Source: Actinobacillus arthritidis (GTDB lineage: Bacteria; Pseudomonadota; Gammaproteobacteria; Enterobacterales; Pasteurellaceae). From it: DNA of 64,000 nt. This document shows, one piece after another, positions 40,745-49,832 of the stretch. The stretch covers positions 496,001-560,000 of the forward strand of contig NZ_CP103833.1 in assembly GCF_029774155.1 (NCBI RefSeq), in the 5' to 3' direction. Positions within the stretch are counted from its first letter, which is position 1. Each line of letters opens with the position of its first letter. Both the position numbers and the translations under genes were made by a program. The notes beneath the pieces were generated by a model, which was not told where the DNA came from, did not search any database, and saw nothing but the letters and a program-made list of their open reading frames with translations.

Positions 40745-42106
40745 ATGAATATCCATTCTGCGATTTCCGTTTTTGATACATATATGTATTCTCCACTCTT
40801 TACTCAAACTGAAATGAAGAAAATTTGGTCGGAAGAGTACCAAATAAAATGTTGGTTACAATTTGAAAAAACTGTTGCTAAGGTACAAGCAAAATTAGGA
40901 ATCATTCCGTATGAAGCTGTGCCGGCAATTCAACTTGCTTGTGATAACTTAATAATTGATTGGTTACGTCTCTCGGAAGAAACGCAAGTCGTTGGGATGC
41001 CGATTAAGCCAATTATCGATCAAATTACTGATAATGGAGATGAACTAGTAAAAAAATATTTACATTGGGGATGTACTACACAGGATTTGTTGGATAGTTC
41101 TTTAGCTATACGGTTACGGGAAAGCTTGATTCTCATTCGAAATCAATTAATTAATTTAGGAGAACAATTAGAAGATTCTATACTGAAACATCAGCATACT
41201 GTTATGGTTGCCAGAACAAATGCTATAGATGCTTCCGCAACTACTTGGGGATTACAAGTAAGTTCTTATTTAAATGAAATCTGTAGACATATCATTCGCC
41301 TAGATCAACTCTATCCAAGAGTTATTGTAGGTATGTACGGTGGGGCTGTTGGCAATTTGGCTTCGGTCGGAGATTTAGGGATGGAAGTCAGAAACCAGTT
41401 GTGTATAGAGTTAGGATTAGCTGTTCCAAAAGGTTTAAATAATGCTAGTCAGGATCAAAATGTTGAAGTAATACAGTTTTTCGCTCTTATTCATGGTACG
41501 TTATGTCGTATAGCAAATGATATTGAAATAATGTGTAGAACACCTATTTATGAAGCTTCTGAGGGACAGAAAGGTGGAGGTTCAAGCACGATGCCACACA
41601 AAACTAATCCGCGTGATTGTAATATGTTACAAACTCTTTCACGTATGGGATGGATGTATGCTTCGGGAGCCCCAAATATGTTAGATCAGCAAGACGTGCG
41701 CTCAGCTTCAATGCGTATGTTAAGTTGGAATATGATGCCGGAAGCCTGTTTAGCTATATCAACTGCGTTATGTCGAGCAGAACAACTATTTAAAAATTTA
41801 ATTATCAATACTGACCGAATGAGAGAAAATTTTAATGCCTCTTATTATTTTATTATGTCAGAATCAGTTATGATGACATTAGCTGATAAAATAGGACGTC
41901 AATCTGCTTATAAATTAATGCAAAAAGTCTTATCTGGTAATAATAAACTTCAATCAATGATGGATTTATTGTTATGTAACCAAGAGATCAATAAAGTTTT
42001 AAGTGCAGATGAAATAATGAGTGCTTGTGAGCCTATGAATTATTTAGGTTGTAATGATCAATTAATTCAAGAAAGCCTAGTTAGTTTTAATCAGCTTAAG
42101 AAGTAA
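40745..42106 (+). CDS. Fumarase/aspartase-superfamily lyase, CMLE/adenylosuccinate lyase-like
   Basis: Lyase of 453 residues, 10 bp after the carrier gene. The signature loop is GGGSSTMPHKTNP (residues 277-289), with the catalytic Ser281. HWGCTTQDLLDS (107-118) resembles the 3-carboxymuconate cycloisomerase / adenylosuccinate lyase group. The third conserved region, normally RTH in adenylosuccinate lyases, reads ARTNAIDASATTWG: Asn159 replaces the catalytic His. PurB proper is not expected to look like this, so a different substrate is probable. Members of this superfamily usually release fumarate from a succinyl adduct. The exact reaction is unknown. Confidence 0.85.
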   Translation: MNIHSAISVFDTYMYSPLFTQTEMKKIWSEEYQIKCWLQFEKTVAKVQAKLGIIPYEAVPAIQLACDNLIIDWLRLSEETQVVGMPIKPIIDQITDNGDELVKKYLHWGCTTQDLLDSSLAIRLRESLILIRNQLINLGEQLEDSILKHQHTVMVARTNAIDASATTWGLQVSSYLNEICRHIIRLDQLYPRVIVGMYGGAVGNLASVGDLGMEVRNQLCIELGLAVPKGLNNASQDQNVEVIQFFALIHGTLCRIANDIEIMCRTPIYEASEGQKGGGSSTMPHKTNPRDCNMLQTLSRMGWMYASGAPNMLDQQDVRSASMRMLSWNMMPEACLAISTALCRAEQLFKNLIINTDRMRENFNASYYFIMSESVMMTLADKIGRQSAYKLMQKVLSGNNKLQSMMDLLLCNQEINKVLSADEIMSACEPMNYLGCNDQLIQESLVSFNQLKK

Positions 42107-42145
42107 TACTAGAGTCCACTTTATACAAAGTGTAAAGAGAAGATA

Positions 42146-43030
42146 ATGAGAAAAATTAATGCACTAACATTGCAAGATTATCATGAACTAGCAGAGAAAC
42201 TAGATAAATTGACCGATGCTGAATTACGTTTAACTCATTATCTTCAATCACATTTTAGTGAATTGATGTATTGTAGTATTACTGACATCGCAATAAATGC
42301 AAATGTAAGTAAAGCGACTATTGGTCGTTATTTGAATAAATTGGGATTTACCGGTTATTCCTCTTTTAAAAAGAGCATAGAATTAGGACTAAAACCTAAT
42401 CAATTACGTGCACCTATAACAATTCATCATCAAAAAGAGGCTAGTGAGTTTTTTAGCACGGAAAATTTGGCGAAAAAATTCAGTTGTAATATTCAGCAAT
42501 TATTAACAACTTTTCTTGTTCAATTAAACTTGAATGATCTGGATATGTTAATTCACCTGCTGACTAATAAAAATAAGCGGATATTTGTCGTTGGTCCATC
42601 TTCTTCATTTGCCATGGCAAAACATTTTTCGACTTTGATAAAATATTTTCGTGATGATGTGGTATGTCTTTCACTTGATACTAGTGAATTACCAAAAGAG
42701 ATGTTACATGTAAATGAGAATGATGCCCTTATTATTTTCTCTTATTACCGTTTTAATAATGTAGCGATAGAAATTGGGAAATGGTTTAAACGGAAAAATG
42801 CAACAATTGTATTAGTGACTAATTCACACTCCAATCCTTATGGAAAATTTACTGATATTCAATTTGTTTTACCTAGTGATGCCAATGCAATTTTTCAAAG
42901 TAGAATTATAGGATTTTATTTTGTAGAACTCGTGCTACACCTATGTTATGAAAAGTCGGAAGGCGAAGGAAACTTTCAAGCATTAGAAGAATTGTTCCAG
43001 TATTTTCATACTTTTTCAGGAAGTAACTAA
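42146..43030 (+). CDS. RpiR/MurR-family regulator with SIS domain
   Basis: Regulator of 294 residues with an N-terminal HTH (CSITDIAINANVSKATIGRYLNKLGF, residues about 42-70) and a C-terminal SIS sugar-phosphate-binding domain (RIFVVGPSSSFAMAKHF, LIIFSYYRFNNVAIEIGKWF, IVLVTNSHSNP). Relatives respond to phosphorylated sugars or amino sugars. It follows the lyase by 39 bp with the same strand and probably controls the operon, with the palindrome at 39295-39311 as a possible target. A GAAGATA leader gives a weak ribosome site. Confidence 0.88.
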   Translation: MRKINALTLQDYHELAEKLDKLTDAELRLTHYLQSHFSELMYCSITDIAINANVSKATIGRYLNKLGFTGYSSFKKSIELGLKPNQLRAPITIHHQKEASEFFSTENLAKKFSCNIQQLLTTFLVQLNLNDLDMLIHLLTNKNKRIFVVGPSSSFAMAKHFSTLIKYFRDDVVCLSLDTSELPKEMLHVNENDALIIFSYYRFNNVAIEIGKWFKRKNATIVLVTNSHSNPYGKFTDIQFVLPSDANAIFQSRIIGFYFVELVLHLCYEKSEGEGNFQALEELFQYFHTFSGSN

Positions 43031-43140
43031 TATATTAAGTTTTTTTAATTCTTAAAAATGTTAGTAACAAAATACTATATTAAATGGTAGCGATGGATAG
43101 CCATTTTATGGAAAATATGCAAGCAAGCGAATATATGAGA

Positions 43141-43190
43141 AAAGAGTTGTTAAAGATTATTTAGTATAACTTTAACGACTCTTTTTATTT
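43141..43190 (+). terminator. Terminator after the RpiR gene
   Basis: AAAGAGTTGTTAAAG pairs with CTTTAACGACTCTTT (one mismatch) around a 14-base loop, followed by TTTATTT. It closes the accessory operon 110 bp beyond the RpiR gene. Confidence 0.82.
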
Positions 43191-43261
43191 CAAACGTTAT
43201 TTATGCTTAGATTAGAAAATATTTTCCTAAAACAGACCGCTTGTTTATGGCTTTTCAGTTG

Positions 43262-44692
43262 TTACTGACCTAAGTCGCCGGTGCCGAACATAATGGCGAA
43301 TAGTGCCATTTGCAATTCCGCTTCCGAAACCTCTCTCCCGTTGAGCATCACTTTGCCGTTTTCAATTGCTAATGCCATTTTAATCTTTTCAGCATCTACG
43401 CTAGCTAATCCTGAGCTTTGAGCATAATGAGTCAATTCTTGTACAAGTGCTTTCGCATTTTCTTCCGCTGTTCCGGCTTGATGCTCCGGATAAAGCGTTA
43501 ACCACTGTTTAGCCACTTCTTCACTTGCGCCTAAGTTTAGATTAACGTTTAGATTTGACGGTTTAAAGATTTTAAGCGTATCTTGGATAGATTCCGCTTG
43601 CGACATCTGTAACATATCAAATTTATCTAAATCCAGATTGAGTGAAAGCGTATTTTTCCCTTTCGCATTTTCAAGCGAAAATTCATTGATTTTTAATTTT
43701 GGCGATTGAGTCACTAATGCCATAACAATCGCTTGAATCTGTTGCTGAACTTCAGGTGATTCGCTTTCCAATTTATCTGAAAGTACCCTCAAATCGTTAA
43801 ATGCTTTTGCATCAACCTCCATTGAAATATCCGTTTGGATCTTACCTAAGTCAGCGGTTTTATTGTTCTCAGCTAGATCCGCTTTTACCGAAAAATTACC
43901 AGAACTTAACAGTCGCCCATTCTCAATTTTACTGTTACCTTTAGAGATAAACTCATTGAGATTGACTGTTTGATTATTCTCGGCAAAGAGTGCTAGCTTT
44001 TTAAATGAAAGGTGATAGTCACCAATGCCTTGTAAGGTTGGATATTGCTTATCTTTGACATAATTCGCATCGTAATTTAAGTCAGTAATTTCAATTTTTT
44101 CGTGGTTTTGTTCAGGGTTAGCATCGGCATTTTTGAATCTAATTAAATCCGCAGTGAATTTCTGTTTGCCGAAACCACTATAATCACCTTCAAAGTGAAT
44201 TTTTGAGGTTTCAACCTTATCCGTTTTGACCGGATTCAGTGTTGCATTCCCTGCAACCTCACCGGAATAGTTTACATCGGTTACGGCTGTGAGTACGTCA
44301 TTATTGGCAAAATAGGTTTTAATTTTTTCATCAACTGCCGAAATATGCGTTTCTCCACTTAATAACATCGGCATCAAATTGCCTTTCATTAAGCGATTAA
44401 GCGGAATTGGACCATGATAAACTTTGTCATTGCCTTTAAAGGTTAACGTTGCATCACTTTCTTTAATATTAACTTGATATTGAACCTCTGAACTGAAAAT
44501 CCCTTTAGTCAATTTCACATCACTAATATTGGCATCAATGCTATAAATATTAAGTGATTTTAAATGATGATTAGCTTGTTCAAGTAGCTGTGGATAGCGT
44601 TGTTCAATTTGGTTGCCCGTATACCACGCACCACCGGTTGTCATTGCGGCTAAAGCAACAATAATAGAAACTGCAACGGTTGATTTTTTCAT
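43262..44692 (-). CDS. YdgA-family (DUF945) membrane-anchored protein
   Basis: Protein of 476 residues with one N-terminal helix (VAVSIIVALAAMTTGGAWY) and a long periplasmic part, matching the DUF945 family of E. coli YdgA. Features are TGNQIEQRYPQLLEQANHHL right after the anchor, HGPIPLNRLM and ISMEVDAKAFNDLRVLSDKL. Function is unclear; E. coli YdgA is linked to the outer-membrane and swarming envelope. Lone gene between the accessory operon terminator and fadJ. Confidence 0.8.
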   Translation of the reverse strand: MKKSTVAVSIIVALAAMTTGGAWYTGNQIEQRYPQLLEQANHHLKSLNIYSIDANISDVKLTKGIFSSEVQYQVNIKESDATLTFKGNDKVYHGPIPLNRLMKGNLMPMLLSGETHISAVDEKIKTYFANNDVLTAVTDVNYSGEVAGNATLNPVKTDKVETSKIHFEGDYSGFGKQKFTADLIRFKNADANPEQNHEKIEITDLNYDANYVKDKQYPTLQGIGDYHLSFKKLALFAENNQTVNLNEFISKGNSKIENGRLLSSGNFSVKADLAENNKTADLGKIQTDISMEVDAKAFNDLRVLSDKLESESPEVQQQIQAIVMALVTQSPKLKINEFSLENAKGKNTLSLNLDLDKFDMLQMSQAESIQDTLKIFKPSNLNVNLNLGASEEVAKQWLTLYPEHQAGTAEENAKALVQELTHYAQSSGLASVDAEKIKMALAIENGKVMLNGREVSEAELQMALFAIMFGTGDLGQ

Positions 44693-44782
44693 TAGTTAAT
44701 CCTTAAGTAGTGAAAGAAATAATGTATAGATTCTAATAAAAAAACAGGTCTTTGTAAAAGACTAGTTTTTTAGTCAACTATT

Positions 44783-46900
44783 TTAGTTTTCAGCTTGTTG
44801 TATCAACCATTCGCAAGGTTCAAATCGCTTACCGAATTGCTTACGATGAAGCTGTAATTGACGTACAATTTCTTTTGCACCGATTTTCTCTATATAAGCA
44901 TAGATACCACCACGGAATGCTGGAAATCCCGTACCGAGTACAGAAGCAACATTCCCTTCATCCGTAGATGAAATAACGTTATCTTGCAAGCACCAAGTCG
45001 CTTCATTAATCATTCGCAAAACACAACGGCGTGCAATTTGTTCAGATTCCAAATCATTACGAGCAATGGTTTCCATCACGTGGTAAATACTTTTATCTTC
45101 CTGTAAGCGTTCGCCGAAACGGTCATACATATAAAATCCCCGTTTATTTTTACAGCCTTTGCGTTCGTTTCTGACTAATAGATCAACGCTATCCGGTAAA
45201 TTAAATCGGGAGCCTAATTCACGGACTAATGCTGGATTAGATTTAACCAATACGTCCAGCCCCATTTCATCGATCATCGCCAGAGGGCCTAACTTAAAGC
45301 CAAATTCTTGTAACGAGCGGTCGATAAATTCAATTGATTCACCGTCAATTAAACATTGAATTGCTTCAAGTAATAATGGCGTCAAGATTCGATTAATGAA
45401 AAAACCTTGTTTATCTGCAACTAAGAACGGTACTTTTCCTTGCTGAATAGCAAAATGAATCGCTGTTGCAATCGTATGTTCGCTGGTTGTGGTATGCGGT
45501 ATAATTTCCACTATTTTTTGTTTAGTCACCGGACTAAAGTAATGTAGGCCAATGACATTTTCCGGACGTAGCGCATGAGTAGCAATATCTTTAATAGCTA
45601 AGGTCGAGGTATTTGTCGCAAAAATGGTATGTTTACTATAATAATTTTCACTCTCTAATAACATTCGTTGCTTAAGTGCGAGATCCTCATATACTGCTTC
45701 AATTACGAAATCAGTTGATTTGGCCGCCACTAAACGTTCGCCACCAGTAATGAGATTCATTCTTTGGAGCATTTCGCCGTGATTTAATTGATTGTTATCT
45801 ACGGCTTTTTGCATTAATTCAAAGCTGGTCCGTAATGCTTTACGAATTTCAGAGGGATGAATGTCCTTAATACGCACCGGAACTTTAGCATTATTGGCGG
45901 TTAAATAAGCAATACTGGCTCCCATATAACCTGAACCTAAAATACTTACTTGAGTGATATCGCGAACGTTACCACGAATACGATATTTATCTTTCATTGC
46001 TCGTTCGGTTTTCTTTAATTCAATTAATACTTTTGAGCTTTCCGTATTAAATAATTCCACAAAGGCTTGCTGTTCAAGAATTAAACCTTGTTTAAAATGC
46101 GGCTCTTTAAGTAATTCGATCAATTTAGCGACCGCAGGGTAGTTACCGAATGTGTCAAGCCAAATTAAGTTTTCGGTACGATCTAAAAACTTGTTACGGA
46201 ATAATTTGTTGCCCTCTAATTGTTTACGCCACTTTTTGAAGAGGGTAAGCGGTCGTTTATGATCGGTTTTTTGTATTTTACCGCTATGTAATAATTGGTA
46301 AGCCGTTGCCAGTAATTTTGTATTAGGCACTAGTTGATCCACTAATCCTAAAGATTTTGCGGCTGTCGCATCAATTTTTTTACCGGATAACAATAAAGGT
46401 GTCGCATTTTGTAAACCAATCAAACGAGGTAAACGTTGCGTTCCTCCGGCAAAGGGTAAAAGCCCTGAGCGGACTTGTGGCATTGCAAATTGAGTATGTG
46501 GCTCATCGCTGGCAATTCGATAATCGCAGGCTAAAGCAAGTTCTAAACCGACACTAAAGCAATTACCATCAATCGCCGCAATAATCGGTAATTTAAGCGT
46601 ATTGAGTTCTCGCATGATAGCTTGAGCATTTTGTGAAAAGGCGAATAACTGTTCATCCGTTTTTTGTTTGAGAATACTGGGTTTTAAGCCTTGGATAAAA
46701 TTATTCTGACGAGCGGAAATCAGAATTGCACCTTGAGCTTGTTGGTAAATAAGCGTACCGATTACATCACGTAATTGCTCTGCAAAGTTTTCGGTTAACC
46801 AGTTGGCATCATTATCAGCGGAATGGATACGAATGATGGCAATTCGATTATCATCCACTTCCACCTGAAACATTGGCGGTTGAATTAATTGTTCTGTCAT
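44783..46900 (-). CDS. fadJ: FadJ-like fatty-acid oxidation protein, hydratase site degenerate
   Basis: A 705-residue two-domain protein: N-terminal crotonase and C-terminal 3-hydroxyacyl-CoA dehydrogenase, as in E. coli FadJ. The NAD site SILGSGYMGASIAYL and GLHYFSPVTKQKIVEIIP with the catalytic His are intact. The crotonase part is damaged: the second catalytic Glu is Gln142 (AMPQVRSGLLPF instead of PEVQLGLLPG), the oxyanion glycines of LGGGLE are FSVGLE, and FIAGADI reads FIQGLKP. Glu120 remains. Hydratase activity is therefore doubtful; the dehydrogenase may survive. It lies 9 bp after fadI, the usual fadIJ order. Confidence 0.85.
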   Translation of the reverse strand: MTEQLIQPPMFQVEVDDNRIAIIRIHSADNDANWLTENFAEQLRDVIGTLIYQQAQGAILISARQNNFIQGLKPSILKQKTDEQLFAFSQNAQAIMRELNTLKLPIIAAIDGNCFSVGLELALACDYRIASDEPHTQFAMPQVRSGLLPFAGGTQRLPRLIGLQNATPLLLSGKKIDATAAKSLGLVDQLVPNTKLLATAYQLLHSGKIQKTDHKRPLTLFKKWRKQLEGNKLFRNKFLDRTENLIWLDTFGNYPAVAKLIELLKEPHFKQGLILEQQAFVELFNTESSKVLIELKKTERAMKDKYRIRGNVRDITQVSILGSGYMGASIAYLTANNAKVPVRIKDIHPSEIRKALRTSFELMQKAVDNNQLNHGEMLQRMNLITGGERLVAAKSTDFVIEAVYEDLALKQRMLLESENYYSKHTIFATNTSTLAIKDIATHALRPENVIGLHYFSPVTKQKIVEIIPHTTTSEHTIATAIHFAIQQGKVPFLVADKQGFFINRILTPLLLEAIQCLIDGESIEFIDRSLQEFGFKLGPLAMIDEMGLDVLVKSNPALVRELGSRFNLPDSVDLLVRNERKGCKNKRGFYMYDRFGERLQEDKSIYHVMETIARNDLESEQIARRCVLRMINEATWCLQDNVISSTDEGNVASVLGTGFPAFRGGIYAYIEKIGAKEIVRQLQLHRKQFGKRFEPCEWLIQQAEN

Positions 46901-46909
46901 AATCTATCC

Positions 46910-48214
46910 TTATTCGCTTTCTAGTACCATTGTCGCCCCTAATCCACCTAAACCGCTTGAGGCAACTAATGAAATACCGCCGCCTTTACGTTTAAGTGCA
47001 TAGAGTGATTGAATAACCGTACGTAGGCTGGTTACTGCACGAGGATTACCAAAAGCAATAGAACCGCCCAAATGATTGAATTTGTCCATATCAATTTTAC
47101 CTAAACAAGCGGTACGATTTAGCTGATTTTTAGCAAAGTCATTTGATTCAAATAAACGGATATTCGCCAAGATTTGGCTAGCGGATGATTCGTGAATATC
47201 AATATAATCCATATCTTGTAAACTTAATTCTGCTCGATCTAAAGCCTGTGAGCTGGCAATTGTCGCACCGGCAAACATATCTTGCCAAATATCATTACCG
47301 GTAATCGCATAGCTACGAATATAGCCTAAAGGCGTTAAGCTGAGTGCTTTTGCTTTCGACTCATTCATCAGTAATACGGTCAGCTGCTCCGTCCATCGGT
47401 TGTGGCATATTAGCTTCAGTGACTGTGGCATATTCTTTATTCACAATTGGTGAGAATCGTTGATAATAGCTTTCTCTAGTCGCGCGGAAATTAAGGTATC
47501 TGATACCACAAAATCTTTATAAGGACGAGGAAATGACGGCATCACTTCTTCTTTTAACAGTCCAATTTTCCACGCATCGGACGCTCTTTGATTGGAAAGA
47601 CGAGCATATTCGTCTTGTTCTGCACGGCTAATATTATAATCTTGTGCCATCTGTTCCGACACTTCGGCTACTGACATTTGGGTAGTAAAATCTCTTAAAT
47701 TCACACCGTGAGGTTTCAGATCTTTCCACGAAAAATGACGAAAACGGCGGTATTTTTCCTCAAGCGATCCTGTGGCAAAAATAGATTTCAAATTATAAAT
47801 CACGCGAGGGCTAAGGCTTAACGGTGCATTTGAAATGGAATCCGCACCACCGGCAATGCCGGCATTAATTGAGCCGCTGACAATACTGCCAGCAACATTG
47901 GCAATCGCTTGCAAGCCGGATAAACACGAACTACTGATACTATAAGACTGTAATTTAGGTATATTCAGTGCCAAGGCGATTTCTCTTGCTGGATTAGGAA
48001 TATCGGGCTGTTGAATAACTTGTCCGAAAACAAGCTGTTCGATTTCATTGTGTTCAATTGCCGTACGGCTGAGTAATTCATTGGTTACAATTGTGCCAAG
48101 ACTAGTCGCATAAGCGTCTTTAAACCCAGTATCTTTACGAGCAAAAGGGGTTCTCAGTCCGGATACAATTGCAACACGCTCACCTTTTGTGGTCAGTAAG
48201 TGCTGATTCGGCAT
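46910..48214 (-). pseudogene. fadI: fadI, 3-ketoacyl-CoA thiolase remnant (two frameshifts)
   Basis: Thiolase matching E. coli FadI. The N-terminus has the acyl-accepting Cys97 in SISSSCLSGLQAIANVAGS. Two indels break it: loss of one G at 47478-47485 (GCGGCGACT read as GCGCGACT, minus strand) and an extra base near 47380. Translation through both gives ISAATRESYYQRFSPIVNKEYATV and GAAAVLLMNESKA. Besides this, the C-terminal catalytic residues are substituted: GHP is GNPRAVTS (His lost) and the CAAGG motif is SSGLGG (Cys lost). These losses are not explained by sequence errors, so this gene is probably dead or has changed function. Confidence 0.85.
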
Positions 48215-48341
48215 TATTTATCCTTATCGGGAGGGGATTAGAATTGTAAAGGCGATATTGTAACACCGTTAGTTTGAAAATAAATAACGGATATGTAACG
48301 CTAAAGAGGGAATTAATAAGAGAGGAAGGGGATGGATAAAC

Positions 48342-48400
48342 ACAAGCGGTCGCATTAACACTTTTCTTTGCAACAAAATAGGGAAATTTGACCGCTTTCT
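48342..48400 (-). terminator. Terminator of nth, paired uptake words
   Basis: AAGCGGTC (48344-48351) and GACCGCTT (48390-48397) pair around a 38-base loop, just after the nth stop on the minus strand. The left arm is ACAAGCGGT. The 196-bp gap between fadI and nth holds nothing else clear. Confidence 0.5.
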
Positions 48401-48410
48401 GAGGATAGAA

Positions 48411-49043
48411 CTATTCGGTTTTATCTTTAAATTCACATAAATCTTCGATAATACAAGACCCACAACGAGGTTTTCGGGCTATACAGGTATAACGTCCGTG
48501 TAGAATTAGCCAATGGTGAACATCGACTTTAAATTCTGGCGGTACGACTTTGAGCAGTTTTTCTTCCACTTTGACCACATCTTTTCCCGGTGCAAATCCA
48601 GTACGGTTTGATACACGGAAAATATGCGTATCCACCGCAATGGTCGGATGACCGAATGCTGTATTCAGCACAACGTTTGCCGTTTTTCGCCCAACGCCGG
48701 CAAGTGCTTCTAAGGTCGCTCGATTTTCTGGCACTTCACCGTTATGTTTTTCAATCAGATCTCGGCAAGTTTTAATAATATTTTCCGCTTTACTGTTAAA
48801 TAACCCAATGGTTTTAATATACTCTTTTAAACCATTCACGCCTAAATCTAAAATAGCTTGCGGTGTATTGGCAATTGGAAATAGTTTATCCGTTGCTTTA
48901 TTGACCCCTTTATCGGTTGCTTGAGCGGAAAGAATTACCGCAATCAATAACTCAAACGGATTACTGTAATTCAATTCGGTAGTTGGATGGGGATTTTCAT
49001 TACGTAAACGGGTTAATATTTCAATTCGTTTTGCTTGATTCAT
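48411..49043 (-). CDS. nth: Endonuclease III
   Basis: DNA glycosylase/AP lyase (210 residues) that removes oxidised pyrimidines. The helix-hairpin-helix LEALAGVGRKTANVVLN contains the catalytic Lys, and IAVDTHIFRVSNR the catalytic Asp. The C-terminal [4Fe-4S] cluster motif is CIARKPRCGSCIIEDLCEF (C-x6-C-x2-C-x5-C). It directly follows a TauE-type gene with no gap. Confidence 0.97.
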   Translation of the reverse strand: MNQAKRIEILTRLRNENPHPTTELNYSNPFELLIAVILSAQATDKGVNKATDKLFPIANTPQAILDLGVNGLKEYIKTIGLFNSKAENIIKTCRDLIEKHNGEVPENRATLEALAGVGRKTANVVLNTAFGHPTIAVDTHIFRVSNRTGFAPGKDVVKVEEKLLKVVPPEFKVDVHHWLILHGRYTCIARKPRCGSCIIEDLCEFKDKTE

Positions 49044-49817
49044 TTAGATTCCTAGAAAAGATAAAAATCCTTGTTCATATAACATTTTGACAACCATTAA
49101 AAATGACATCGTCACGAGCATTGGGCGAATCAATTTCTTACCTTTGGTCACCACCATTCTTGCACCTAAAGTACCACCGATAAATTGACCAATCATCATA
49201 ATAAACCCAATTTTCCATAAAACTGCACCACCTAATATAAAAAAGATAAGTGCGGCAAAGTTAGAAGTAAAGTTTAACACTTTGGCGTGGGCGACTGCTT
49301 TCGGTAAATTAAAGCCAAGTAATAAGATAAATGCTAGTGTAAAAAACGAACCGGTGGCTGGTCCGAACATTCCGTCATAAAAACCGATGCCGGCGGCACT
49401 AAAAGCAAATAGCGGGAAGCTGATGCGTTGTTTTCTATCTTCATCACCGACATTCGGGCTAAATAAAAAATAAATACCGATAATTAACACTAAAAATGGT
49501 AATAACATTTTTAATGAATTGACATCAATCATTTGTATGAAGATTGTACCGCAAGCCGCACCGATAAAGGTCAATAGAATCAATAGGGAAATTTGTCTGA
49601 GATTAACTGCTTTTTGGCGAATAAAATATAATGATGCAGAAAATGAACCGCCACAGGCTTGTAATTTATTTGTGCCAAGTGCCATCGTCGGCGGTATACC
49701 GGCTGAAAGTAAAGCTGGAATAGTCAGTAAACCGCCACCACCGGCAATCGCATCAATAAAGCCGGCAACCGTTGCAATGCCGAATAACATAGCTAAAACA
49801 TCAAACGAAAGTTCCAT
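49044..49817 (-). CDS. TauE/SafE-family membrane exporter
   Basis: Inner-membrane protein of 257 residues with about eight hydrophobic helices in two halves, with the family's FIDAIAGGGGLLTIPALLSAG and GFYDGMFGPATGSFF motifs repeated in each half. Relatives export sulfite, sulfoacetate or other small anions; substrate not predictable. It sits between proB (15 bp) and nth (adjacent), so it is likely part of a proB-tauE-nth transcription unit. Confidence 0.9.
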   Translation of the reverse strand: MELSFDVLAMLFGIATVAGFIDAIAGGGGLLTIPALLSAGIPPTMALGTNKLQACGGSFSASLYFIRQKAVNLRQISLLILLTFIGAACGTIFIQMIDVNSLKMLLPFLVLIIGIYFLFSPNVGDEDRKQRISFPLFAFSAAGIGFYDGMFGPATGSFFTLAFILLLGFNLPKAVAHAKVLNFTSNFAALIFFILGGAVLWKIGFIMMIGQFIGGTLGARMVVTKGKKLIRPMLVTMSFLMVVKMLYEQGFLSFLGI

Positions 49818-49832
49818 AAAAATCCTTTTATT

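Noticed and set aside
40745..42106. Calling the lyase purB
   Set aside because: Length and loop resemble the family, but the catalytic His is Asn and the 5' motif is CMLE-like; the neighbours are a dicarboxylate carrier and an RpiR regulator, not the usual purB context.
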